Positions 8,025 to 15,109 of a stretch of DNA of 15,297 nucleotides are shown here, piece by piece. The position numbers and the translations under genes were made by a program. The first letter of the stretch is position 1, and every line of letters starts with the position of its first letter. The DNA comes from Planctomycetaceae bacterium (lineage in GTDB: Bacteria; Planctomycetota; Planctomycetia; Planctomycetales; Planctomycetaceae): positions 11,740 through 27,036 of the forward strand of contig DLVV01000426.1 in NCBI GenBank assembly GCA_003445035.1, in the 5' to 3' direction. The notes under the pieces were generated by a model. The model saw only the letters and a program-made list of their open reading frames with translations, was not told the DNA's origin and ran no database searches.

Positions 8025-8030
8025 CACGTG

Positions 8031-8036
8031 CCTCCT
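8031..8036 (-). promoter_or_regulatory. Perfect Shine-Dalgarno deciding the DUF1549 gene start
   Basis: Minus-strand AGGAGG sits six bases before an in-frame GTG at 8024, the ideal spacing. It is the strongest ribosome binding site near this gene; the ATGs at 7988 and 7973 have no comparable site. The cost of choosing it is an unusually long N-region (about 21 residues) before the hydrophobic part of the signal peptide. Confidence 0.65.
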
Positions 8037-8058
8037 GCACATATGTATATCTACCGAT

Positions 8059-8087
8059 AGATTACCGGGATGCCTTGGCATGGTCAA
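8059..8087 (-). promoter_or_regulatory. Sigma-70-like promoter of the DUF1549/DUF1501 row
   Basis: On the minus strand TTGACC (8087-8082) and TAATCT (8064-8059) are separated by exactly 17 bases. The -35 matches five of six consensus positions, and the -10 keeps the important T1, A2 and T6. Transcription would begin near 8052, giving a leader of about 28 bases that contains the AGGAGG site. The spacer holds an inverted repeat, ATGCC-TT-GGCAT (8070-8081). Confidence 0.6.
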
Positions 8088-8208
8088 CCTGTTGCCTGAA
8101 AGCCGGATTTTCCCCCTGTTTGACCGCTCCGTCACACACCGGAACGATCGCTGCAACGTCCCATTGTCTGTTTTCGGATTCTGCAGACCTCAGAGTCCAC
8201 TCAGCTTG

Positions 8209-8227
8209 TCCGTTTCGCCCAAACGGA
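8209..8227. repeat. Inverted repeat upstream of the PQQ gene
   Basis: TCCGTTT and AAACGGA (8209-8215 and 8221-8227) form perfect 7-bp arms around five bases. It lies about 115 bases before the PQQ start codon. It may be an operator or a leader hairpin; no known regulator site was recognised. Confidence 0.45.
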
Positions 8228-8341
8228 ATCCGCATCCGCCCGTCCGTCTCACTCCCAACTCTCTGCGAAAATCCTGACGCCGGGTCGACGCCGGAGCCGG
8301 TGCAGACCGAAAATGGCAACAGGAAGGGACCTGGTGAGTTG

Positions 8342-9649
8342 ATGACCAAAACCAATCGACGGCGTGGTGCGGCGGTCATGGTGTTGGCCGGGCTGCTGGC
8401 CATCGGCAGCCCGCTGTCGGCCGATTTGCCGTCGGCCGCCTCCACGGATTGGCCCGAGTTCCTCGGTCCCCGTGGTTCCTCTCGGGCTCCCGCGACCAGC
8501 CGCATCCCGCTCCGTTGGAACGACCGGCTGAATGTCCTCTGGCGGACGTCTCTGCCAGGACGCGGATGGTCCTCGCCGGTCGTCGCCGGCAACTCGATCT
8601 GGCTGACGGTCTCCAACGACCGCAACCGCTCGTTGCAGTTGCTGCAGTTGGACCGGCTCACCGGCAAGGTCGTCAAAACGCACCGGGTAATCCAGGTCGG
8701 CGATCCGGGCAAGATCCACCCGAAGAACACGCACGCCACTCCGACCCCGGTCGTTGCCGACGGATCGGTCTACGTCCACTTCGGGACTCACGGAACCGCC
8801 CGCGTGAACACCGACGGGCAGGTGGCGTGGTCGACGAATCTCCCGTACTACCATCACCATGGCCCGGCCGCTTCGCCGGTCGCCGTCGGCGAGTTGCTGA
8901 TCGTCACCTGCGACGGGTTCACCCGTCCCTTCTACGACCGGCTGCGTCGCCCGGGCGTCACCTCGCCCCAGTTCGTCGTCGCGCTCGACCGCCGCACCGG
9001 CCAGCCCCGTTGGCGAAAGCCCCGAGCCAACGGCCGTCACTCCTACTCGACCCCGATGATCCTGGACACCGGCGACCGCCGGCAGGTGATCAGTGCCGGT
9101 GGCGACCGGGTCATCTCGTACGACCCCACCAGCGGTCGCGAGCTGTGGTGGGTCCGGTACACGGGATACTCGGTTGTCCCCCGTCCGGTGGCCGGGCCGC
9201 CCGGCAGTGGGCTGATCTACGTCTGCACCGGCTACGACAATCCCCGCCTGCTGGCAATCCGCACGGGTGGCAGCGGTGACGTCACCGCAACGCACGTGGC
9301 CTGGCAGCACGCCAAGGCGATACCGCTCAACCCCACACCCCTGCAGGTCGGGGATGCCCTGTACCTGGTCAACGACGCGGGAATCGCCAGCTGCCTGGAC
9401 GCACGCAACGGCAGCCTCCGCTGGCGGCGCCGCCTCGGCGGACACTTCTCGGCTTCTCCCCTGCTGGTGGACGGCCATATCCTGGCCATCAACGAAACCG
9501 GCACCACGCACGTGCTGGACCCCGGCCGCCGCTACCGCCGCCTGGCTCTCAACCGGCTCAAGGGACGCACCCTGGCCACGCCGGCCGTCACAGGCAATCG
9601 ACTGCTGATCCGAACCGACCGTGAACTGGTTTGCGTTGGACGTGAGTGA
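8342..9649 (+). CDS. Secreted PQQ-like beta-propeller repeat protein
   Basis: The protein is 435 residues from an ATG at 8342; AGGAAGG lies about 14 bases upstream and a weaker GGTGAG is closer. The frame is open further upstream, but only this start places a signal peptide at the front: N-region with R6-R7-R8, hydrophobic 12-22, cleavage near 'SPLSA' (27). The mature protein opens with 'DWPEFLGPRG' (36-45), the entry strand typical of planctomycete PQQ-propeller proteins. It continues with repeats containing 'LDRLTGKVV', 'LDRRTGQPRW', 'YDPTSGRELWW' and 'LDARNGSLRW', the A-x-D-x-x-T/N-G-x-x-x-W pattern of PQQ/BamB-like blades. The propeller fold is well supported, but dehydrogenase activity is not, because PQQ-like propellers without cofactor are frequent. 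It leads a plus-strand row with the next gene starting 46 bases downstream. Confidence 0.88.
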   Translation: MTKTNRRRGAAVMVLAGLLAIGSPLSADLPSAASTDWPEFLGPRGSSRAPATSRIPLRWNDRLNVLWRTSLPGRGWSSPVVAGNSIWLTVSNDRNRSLQLLQLDRLTGKVVKTHRVIQVGDPGKIHPKNTHATPTPVVADGSVYVHFGTHGTARVNTDGQVAWSTNLPYYHHHGPAASPVAVGELLIVTCDGFTRPFYDRLRRPGVTSPQFVVALDRRTGQPRWRKPRANGRHSYSTPMILDTGDRRQVISAGGDRVISYDPTSGRELWWVRYTGYSVVPRPVAGPPGSGLIYVCTGYDNPRLLAIRTGGSGDVTATHVAWQHAKAIPLNPTPLQVGDALYLVNDAGIASCLDARNGSLRWRRRLGGHFSASPLLVDGHILAINETGTTHVLDPGRRYRRLALNRLKGRTLATPAVTGNRLLIRTDRELVCVGRE

Positions 9650-9684
9650 CCACAGGGCCGAGAATCGGGATGTGACCGATTCCC

Positions 9685-9688
9685 GGAG
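9685..9688 (+). promoter_or_regulatory. Ribosome binding site deciding a GTG start
   Basis: GGAG sits seven bases before the GTG at 9696. In-frame GTGs at 9621 (inside the PQQ gene) and 9672 lack such a site, so 9696 is the preferred start of the next gene. Confidence 0.6.
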
Positions 9689-9695
9689 ATGCGAC

Positions 9696-11864
9696 GTGGC
9701 AACAACCTGGCCCGCCGACTGCAAAACGCCCTGCGGTGGGTGGGTGGTGGTCACCGTCTGGATGTTGGCCTGGATGTTGATCGCCCCATTGCCGATCGAC
9801 GCCCAGGACGCGTCCTCCGACCGGCTGGCCCGGTTCACCCGGGCCCCGACACGGGTTGTCTGGGTGCAGGACACCAGCCGAGGTGCCCAGGACGTCCAGG
9901 CCCAGGGAACCGAGCTGGTGTTGATGGGCTACGACAGTCTCGACGGTCGAGGCGAACGCAAGTTGCTGCCGGATCCAGCCAACTATGCCCGTCCACTGCT
10001 TTCACCCGACGGTCGCCGGATCATCTACACCGACCGCCCCCGTGGCCGGGTCATGGTTCTCGACTGGGGAAGCAATCGCCCACAGGTTCTCACCCGGGGA
10101 GCCGCACTGTGCACCTGGCGAGATCCGTCCGAGAAGACCGAGTGGGTCGTTGTCGGACAGCGGCTGGGTCGTGCCGGCAGTTACTTCTACCGCAACCTGA
10201 CCAGGGTGCGTCTTGACGAACCGTCGGTCTCTCGACCGGTCTGGTCCCGGACCCGGGTCAGCCCCGACAACTTTCAGCTCTCGCGGGACGGTGACTTTGC
10301 CGCGGGCGTGTTCCCATGGCCCAACGGTGGCCTGGCCCGCCTCGCCCCTCCATCGCTGACACACCTGGGCAAGGGCTGCTGGGCCTCGCTGGCGCCCGAC
10401 AACAGTCGCCTGGCATGGGTTTTCGACGGCCCACACCGCCACCTCCGACTCTCGACTCCCGCAGACGGCCCGAAATGGAAAGTCGCAGTCGACCAGATCG
10501 TCGGCTCGGGATCCATCAAAACCAGGGCTGCCACCGCCGGACGGGGAGCTGAGATGTTCCATCCCAGGTGGAGCAACCATGTGCGGTACCTGGTGCTGAC
10601 CGGCCCCTACAACCGCAAGGGGCCAATCAACGTCATCTCCGGTGGGGGGCCCCAGGTGGAAGTCTACCTCGCAAGGTTTAGCGAGGACTTTCGACAGATC
10701 GAAGCCGCAGCACGTGTCTCCCAGAACACCCGTCCCGACTTTTTCCCTGACGCCTGGATCGGCTCGGGGTCCACCAGCCGGGTGCCGGCCAACGTGATGT
10801 CCCCCGCCCGGCCCACCGCGTCTGGGCAACAGGCCTGGCCACCGAAAACCGCCAACCTGTTGTGGGCCTTCCACGACACCCGCAAGCCGTTGACAATTCC
10901 GGCCGGCGACACGCCGGGGGGAACGACCTGCCGGATCAAGCCGGCCGGCCGAGTTCGTCCGGGACGATTCTTCGAACTCCGACTCTCCCGAGGCACCGCA
11001 GCAACCGAACCGGGCGACACGGGACTCGTCGAACACTGGAACACACGACAGACGCTGAGCGTCTCGATGATGTTGACCCTCACAGCAACCCGGTCGAACC
11101 GGCCTGGAACCCTGTTGGCGATCGAGCCCGCATCGATCACCAGGTCTTCCGACACACCGGAGCGGTTGGCCCTGATCGTCAATCATCGACCAGCCGAAGA
11201 CGACTTCCAACTCGTCCTGGTCACTGGCCCCGACCCGGCCACTGGCTCGGCGGTCCTGGCCACGCTCAAACCCGACACGGCCACCCACCTGGTGATCACT
11301 CTCGGCAAACTGGGCGTTTCCGTTCGCAAGGACGGACGACCGGCCCAGGAGCACCCGCTGCCACTGGGACGACTGAAGCTGCCACCCCGGAGCCGGCTCT
11401 GGCTGGGCAACGACAGCAGCACCCGCCAACCGGTCGAAGGCCGGATCTCGCTCGTGACCGTCTCCGGCTCGATCGTCTCCGACAACCAGGCCGTCTCGCT
11501 GTGGAACGCCGCCTCGGTCATCCTGAAGAAACGCAAGCCGGGTCGACGGGCGGTGGTCCGAGCCCGCTGCGTCGAAACCTCACCGGCCCCCACCCCCACT
11601 CAGATCGCCCCCTACCGCCGAGCCCTGGTCTATCACCACTACCGAATCGACCGGGTCGAATCGGGGCGGCTGCCCCACCGCGAGATCCTCGTCGGGCACT
11701 GGGCAATTCTCGATGGAAAGGCCCAACCCGGACGCCGTCGCACGATCGGACGGCCGGTCCGACTTGTCGTAGAACCGCTTGAGGATCACGCGCAGTTGGA
11801 CAGCGAACGGCAGGTGATGGAGATCGAACACGTCGAACTGCCCCAGTACGTGGACGTTGAGTAA
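9696..11864 (+). CDS. Secreted TolB/PD40-like propeller with LamG-like and unnamed C-terminal domains
   Basis: The protein is 722 residues from GTG 9696 (GGAG seven bases upstream). A hydrophobic segment at 16-30 followed by 'PIDAQ' (33-37) looks like a Sec signal. Residues of about 60-380 contain repeats such as 'LLSPDGRRIIYTDRP', 'LAPDNSRLAWVFDG' and 'FHPRWSNHVRYL', the style of TolB/PD40 six-blade propellers. Residues of about 445-590 look like a LamG/concanavalin-A-like sandwich: 'SVSMMLTL' near the front, 'THLVITLGKLGVSVRKDGR' as the strand pair with a DG turn, and 'LWLGND' near the end. The last ~105 residues ('PTPTQIAPYRRALVYHHYRI', 'ILVGHWAILDG', 'LPQYVDVE' at the end) form a separate beta-rich domain that I do not recognise by name. 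Function is unknown; carbohydrate or cell-surface binding is plausible from the LamG-like part. It lies 46 bases after the PQQ gene and 31 bases before the DUF1338 gene, so co-transcription is likely. Confidence 0.75.
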   Translation: MATTWPADCKTPCGGWVVVTVWMLAWMLIAPLPIDAQDASSDRLARFTRAPTRVVWVQDTSRGAQDVQAQGTELVLMGYDSLDGRGERKLLPDPANYARPLLSPDGRRIIYTDRPRGRVMVLDWGSNRPQVLTRGAALCTWRDPSEKTEWVVVGQRLGRAGSYFYRNLTRVRLDEPSVSRPVWSRTRVSPDNFQLSRDGDFAAGVFPWPNGGLARLAPPSLTHLGKGCWASLAPDNSRLAWVFDGPHRHLRLSTPADGPKWKVAVDQIVGSGSIKTRAATAGRGAEMFHPRWSNHVRYLVLTGPYNRKGPINVISGGGPQVEVYLARFSEDFRQIEAAARVSQNTRPDFFPDAWIGSGSTSRVPANVMSPARPTASGQQAWPPKTANLLWAFHDTRKPLTIPAGDTPGGTTCRIKPAGRVRPGRFFELRLSRGTAATEPGDTGLVEHWNTRQTLSVSMMLTLTATRSNRPGTLLAIEPASITRSSDTPERLALIVNHRPAEDDFQLVLVTGPDPATGSAVLATLKPDTATHLVITLGKLGVSVRKDGRPAQEHPLPLGRLKLPPRSRLWLGNDSSTRQPVEGRISLVTVSGSIVSDNQAVSLWNAASVILKKRKPGRRAVVRARCVETSPAPTPTQIAPYRRALVYHHYRIDRVESGRLPHREILVGHWAILDGKAQPGRRRTIGRPVRLVVEPLEDHAQLDSERQVMEIEHVELPQYVDVE

Positions 11865-11895
11865 CGGCGGTTGTGAACCGCGACAGGGAGCTTCC

Positions 11896-12813
11896 ATGAC
11901 GAATGTCGAGTTTCTCCAGCAACTGTTCGATCAGCTCTGGGAGGCCTACCGGGCCCGGGTGATCTACGTCCGCGACTACGAACAGGTGGTCGCCTCAACG
12001 GGGGCCACGTTCCTCAACGATCACATCGCCTTCCGCTCGATCGCCTGGCAACAACCATCTGCCGGAATCTCATCGATCTCCCGCCCATTCGAAGCTCTCG
12101 GATACCGTCCCGTCGCCTGCTACCACTTTCCGGACAAGCACCTGCAGGCCATCCACCTCGAACCTCCCAACGAGGAACCGCCCGAACATCGATCCCTGCC
12201 CAAACTGTTCGTCTCGGAACTCCAGGCCTGGAAACTGGACAAATCGGCTCGAAAACACCTCGCCCACAGCCTCAACCATCACCGCCCCCCTCTCTCGATC
12301 GACCTGTTCGATCAACTCGCCCGCATCGACTCGAGCGACCAACACTCGGAGAACCTCGAAACACTCGTCGCCTGGTTCCTCGAACGCCCCTGGCCGGCTC
12401 CCGGGAGATCCGACGTCGAGTCCCTCGCCGAGATCTCCCAGTACGCCGCGTGGGTCCTCGTGCACGGTTACGCAGTGAATCACTTCACCGGCCTCGTCAA
12501 TGCCCACGGCGTCGAGCCCCTGGCGACCATCGAAAAGACCGTCGCCAGGTTGCAAGCGGCAGGTGTTCCGATGAAATCCGATATCGAGGGAGTGGTGGGA
12601 TCACGGCTGAGACAGACGGCAACCGAGGCCGTGGTCGTCGACGTCGAGATCACCGAGGCGGGACAGCCAGCATCGATGCCGTGGACCTACGCGTATTTCG
12701 AATTGGCCGAACGGGGGGAGGTCATCGACCCAGCAACCGGAGAACCGAGCCAGTTCGAGGGGTTTCTGGGTCCACAGGCGACTCAACTGTTCGACATGAC
12801 CCGTCGCGGCTGA
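11896..12813 (+). CDS. DUF1338 protein, short relative of 2-oxoadipate dioxygenase/decarboxylase (HglS)
   Basis: The protein is 305 residues from an ATG at 11896, with AGGGAG five bases upstream; an upstream in-frame TTG at 11857 overlaps the previous gene and is not favoured. The chain matches DUF1338 throughout: 'YRARVIYVRDYE' (18-29), 'NDHIAFRS' (41-48), 'FEALGYR', 'HFPDKHLQAIHLEP', 'FVSEL', 'GYAVNHFTGL' and 'YAYFELAERG'. Candidate Fe(II) ligands by analogy with HglS are H43, H196 and E269, with R47 at the substrate-contacting position. HglS converts 2-oxoadipate to 2-hydroxyglutarate and CO2 in lysine breakdown. That protein is considerably longer, so this is the short form and its substrate may differ. 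It is probably cytoplasmic, with no signal peptide. Its neighbours do not include other lysine-catabolism genes; it sits 31 bases behind a secreted-protein gene. Confidence 0.87.
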   Translation: MTNVEFLQQLFDQLWEAYRARVIYVRDYEQVVASTGATFLNDHIAFRSIAWQQPSAGISSISRPFEALGYRPVACYHFPDKHLQAIHLEPPNEEPPEHRSLPKLFVSELQAWKLDKSARKHLAHSLNHHRPPLSIDLFDQLARIDSSDQHSENLETLVAWFLERPWPAPGRSDVESLAEISQYAAWVLVHGYAVNHFTGLVNAHGVEPLATIEKTVARLQAAGVPMKSDIEGVVGSRLRQTATEAVVVDVEITEAGQPASMPWTYAYFELAERGEVIDPATGEPSQFEGFLGPQATQLFDMTRRG

Positions 12814-13034
12814 ACGCAGCAGCACGGATTCGTTCCGGAATACGCAAAGCCTTTTCGGGCAACGTGTTAACAACATGCTGCAATTCGGAGCGACCTTCGT
12901 CGGTGCCGATCACCAGTTGCCATCCTCCAGCGGCGCGCTAGGGTTCGGGTGGACAGGTCGCCAACCGTCACGCCGGTCGGCGGCACCCTGCAAGACACGA
13001 CGAGAGGACTTCGGCGGTTCAATCGCGGGCCATT

Positions 13035-13040
13035 GGGAGG
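13035..13040 (+). promoter_or_regulatory. Ribosome binding site deciding the ligase start
   Basis: GGGAGG lies seven bases before the ATG at 13048 and supports that start over the in-frame GTG at 12949, which would add 33 low-complexity residues. Confidence 0.7.
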
Positions 13041-13047
13041 CTGTGGC

Positions 13048-14817
13048 ATGGGCGTCACCAGCACCAATTCCGACTCGATTCCCACAACCGCATCCGGAAG
13101 TGCCCCCGCGGTCGAGACCGCACCGTGGCGTGAGCATTATCCCGAAAACGTCCCGACTCATCTGGGATATCCGGCACGTGCGGCGTGGTGCCTGTTGAAG
13201 CGTGCGGCCGAGGAATCGCCCGAACGGGTGGCCTGCTGGCACCTGGGCGAAAGCTGGACGTACTCGAACTTGTGGAGTCGTGCCCAGGCCGCTGCGACCC
13301 GTTTCACCGCATTGGGGGTCCGTCCGGGACACCGGGTGACATTGTTGCTGCCAAACATGCCCGAGTACCTGGTGGCACTCAACGGAGCCTGGCTGGCCGG
13401 TGCGACCGTGGTGGCGGCCAGTCCCCTGATGGTGTCGGGGGAGGTCGGCCGATTGTTGTCGGCCACTCGTTCTCGTCTCCTGGTGACCCTCGACGTCCTG
13501 GCCGGGTTGGTTCCCGAGGACGAAACGGCCCCGGACACCGTCCTGGCCGTTTCGATGCGGAACCGGCTCAGTCGTCTGCAGGGAGTCGGTTACGCCCTGG
13601 CACGGTTGCTGAAATTTCGCCTCGGTCGTCCGGCGGGACCCACTCGCTGGCTGGACTGGGATGACCCTCTGTCGAGCACACCCGCTGGGAGTCACATGTC
13701 GGGCACCTCGGTCGGGGCTGCCGTTGGCTTCGATCGCGGTCTCGACCCCGGCCACGGTTTCGAACCGGGTCGACCGGCAATGATTCTGCCGACAGGTGGA
13801 ACAACCGGAGTGCCCCGATCGGTGGTACTGACCCACGGCAATCTGGTCGCCAACGCCTGGCAGTTGTACCACTGGGCGGGCCGCCGCACCGCCGAGGACA
13901 CCCTGCTGGCCGTGCTGCCGTTTTTCCACAGCTACGGCCTGACGACCTGCGCCCTGGCCGGCACCGCGATGCAGGCCACGATGGTGATGCATCACCGCTT
14001 CCAGGTCGGCAAGGTGCTCGACCTGTTCGCCCAACACCGCCCCACCATCTTTCCGGCGGTTCCCGCGATGCTGGTCGCACTCAACGACCGGCTCCGCGAG
14101 GGCGGCGGACACACCGTGCGGGGACTCGAGATGTGCATCAGCGGTGGTGCGGGCCTGCCGGCAGACGTGGCCGCCGAGTTCTCACACCACAGCGGAGCCG
14201 TGGTGGTGGAGGGCTACGGTCTCTCCGAAGCCGGCCCCGTCACTCATGCCGGTCCACTTGACGGAACCGCCCGCCCCGGCACCATCGGGCTGCCACTGCC
14301 CGACACCCTGGCCCGGGTGGTCGACATCGAGGACCGTTCGCGGATCCTGCCTCCCGGAGACACCGGCCAACTGCTGGTCCGCGGCCCGCAGGTCATGGCC
14401 GGATACCTGGACGCCTGCGAGGCAACCGACGAGGTGCTGGTCGACGGCTGGCTGGCCACCGGTGACATCGCCAGTTGCGACGAGGATGGGTTCTTCACGA
14501 TCGTCGATCGGCTCAAGGACCTGATCATCACCAGCGGTTTCAACGTCTACCCGTTGGAGGTCGAAGAGGTGCTGCGGGAGCACCCGGCGGTGGCCGACGC
14601 GGCGGTGGTGGGAGTGCCCGACCCGATTCGGGGCGAACGGGTCAAGGCCTTCCTGACGCTCGTTCCCGGAGCCGACTTCGACGAACCGACGTTGCAGGAT
14701 TTCCTCGCCGACCGGCTGTCCCGTCACAAGCGGCCCCGTGACATCGAGGTCCTCGACGACGATCTGCCTCGCAACTTCCTCGGCAAGGTTCTTCGCCGCG
14801 AACTGCGTGACCGCTGA
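13048..14817 (+). CDS. AMP-forming acyl-CoA ligase, long-chain fatty acid type
   Basis: The protein is 589 residues, normal for an ANL-superfamily acyl-CoA synthetase, which joins a carboxylic acid to CoA through an acyl-adenylate. The ATP phosphate-binding loop is 'TGGTTGVPR' (249-257), with Arg where Lys is usual. 'EGYGLSE' (388-394) matches the A5 motif, 'ATGDI' and 'IVDRLKDLIITSGFNVYP' are the A7/A8 motifs around the hinge, and 'NFLGKVLRREL' holds the A10 catalytic Lys580. The hydrophobic/basic segment before the loop ('RLSRLQGVGYALARLLKFRLG') resembles long-chain (FadD/LcfA-like) members, which act at the inner membrane face. Exact chain length cannot be read. There is no signal peptide. 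The gene is separated from the DUF1338 gene by 234 bases with no clear terminator, and is followed by a tRNA with its own promoter. Confidence 0.9.
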   Translation: MGVTSTNSDSIPTTASGSAPAVETAPWREHYPENVPTHLGYPARAAWCLLKRAAEESPERVACWHLGESWTYSNLWSRAQAAATRFTALGVRPGHRVTLLLPNMPEYLVALNGAWLAGATVVAASPLMVSGEVGRLLSATRSRLLVTLDVLAGLVPEDETAPDTVLAVSMRNRLSRLQGVGYALARLLKFRLGRPAGPTRWLDWDDPLSSTPAGSHMSGTSVGAAVGFDRGLDPGHGFEPGRPAMILPTGGTTGVPRSVVLTHGNLVANAWQLYHWAGRRTAEDTLLAVLPFFHSYGLTTCALAGTAMQATMVMHHRFQVGKVLDLFAQHRPTIFPAVPAMLVALNDRLREGGGHTVRGLEMCISGGAGLPADVAAEFSHHSGAVVVEGYGLSEAGPVTHAGPLDGTARPGTIGLPLPDTLARVVDIEDRSRILPPGDTGQLLVRGPQVMAGYLDACEATDEVLVDGWLATGDIASCDEDGFFTIVDRLKDLIITSGFNVYPLEVEEVLREHPAVADAAVVGVPDPIRGERVKAFLTLVPGADFDEPTLQDFLADRLSRHKRPRDIEVLDDDLPRNFLGKVLRRELRDR

Positions 14818-14844
14818 AGCCCCTCGGCTGCCGTTTCCGGCTCA

Positions 14845-14873
14845 TTGAAACCCGCCGGTGCGTCGACTAGCTT
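14845..14873 (+). promoter_or_regulatory. Promoter of tRNA-Leu
   Basis: TTGAAA (14845-14850) and TAGCTT (14868-14873) are spaced by exactly 17 bases. The -35 matches five of six consensus bases, and the -10 keeps T1, A2 and T6. A start near 14880 is about eight bases before the mature tRNA 5' end. Confidence 0.65.
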
Positions 14874-14887
14874 GGTGGACCACTCAA

Positions 14888-14972
14888 GCCGGAGTGGCGG
14901 AATTGGCAGACGCGCTGGATTCAAAATCCAGTGAGGGTAAACCTCGTGCGGGTTCGAGTCCCGCCTCCGGTA
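14888..14972 (+). tRNA. tRNA-Leu (anticodon CAA)
   Basis: This is an 85-base class II tRNA. The acceptor stem pairs GCCGGAG with CTCCGGT (one G-U at the end). The anticodon stem CTGGA/TCCAG encloses loop TTCAAAA, giving anticodon CAA for codon UUG. The long variable arm has the stem GAGG/CCTC, the T stem is GCGGG/CCCGC with TTCGAGT in the loop, and the discriminator is A as expected for leucine. The 3' CCA is not encoded (the bases after the discriminator are CTG), so it must be added by CCA-adding enzyme. Confidence 0.96.
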
Positions 14973-15036
14973 CTGTATTCCCGTCTTCCCGGCCCCCGAA
15001 CCGGCCTTCGCCGGAACGCTGCAGGGCTGACCCGTG

Positions 15037-15065
15037 TGCAAAACGCCCGGAACGCGGTGTAACAT
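15037..15065 (+). promoter_or_regulatory. Possible promoter of the last gene
   Basis: TAACAT (15060-15065) preceded by TG is a fair -10 (four of six matches). A weak -35, TGCAAA (15037-15042), lies 17 bases upstream. The start codon at 15110 would be about 38 bases downstream of transcription start. Confidence 0.35.
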
Positions 15066-15109
15066 CACGTCGCCAAGATCGTCCGTCTGACCTCAACATG
15101 GAGACCACC

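Larger units (their letters stand above)
8025..8341. other. Divergent intergenic region between the two gene rows
   Basis: This 317-base stretch separates the minus-strand DUF1549 gene from the plus-strand PQQ gene. It holds the leftward promoter and ribosome binding site, an AT-rich patch at 8039-8064 with short inverted repeats (ACATATGT at 8039-8046; ATCTA-CCGA-TAGAT at 8049-8062), and a 7-bp inverted repeat at 8209-8227. A rightward promoter is not clear: a TTGACC near 8129 lacks a good -10 partner. No small gene is convincing here. Confidence 0.6.

Noticed and set aside
6639..8060. 473-codon plus-strand open frame opposite the DUF1549 gene
   Set aside because: Shadow of the coding frame on the other strand; Gln/Arg/Val/His-rich translation without motifs.
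8249..9874. 541-codon minus-strand open frame opposite the PQQ gene
   Set aside because: Covers the PQQ gene and its flanks; no domain, and the opposite strand has signal peptide and repeats.
10002..11429. 475-codon minus-strand open frame opposite the propeller/LamG gene
   Set aside because: No family features; GC-driven absence of stop codons.
12814..13047. Possible small gene, RNA or promoter between the DUF1338 and ligase genes
   Set aside because: Contains short palindromes (TTCCGGAA at 12833-12840, a GTTAAC near 12867) but no promoter with good spacing, no small frame with a ribosome binding site and no convincing RNA fold by eye.
12910..14112. 400-codon minus-strand open frame opposite the ligase gene
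   Set aside because: The opposite strand holds all ligase motifs; this frame has none.
15001..15014. CCGGC-CTTC-GCCGG hairpin after the tRNA as its terminator
   Set aside because: A 5-bp stem without a following T run; could assist processing but is not a supported intrinsic terminator.
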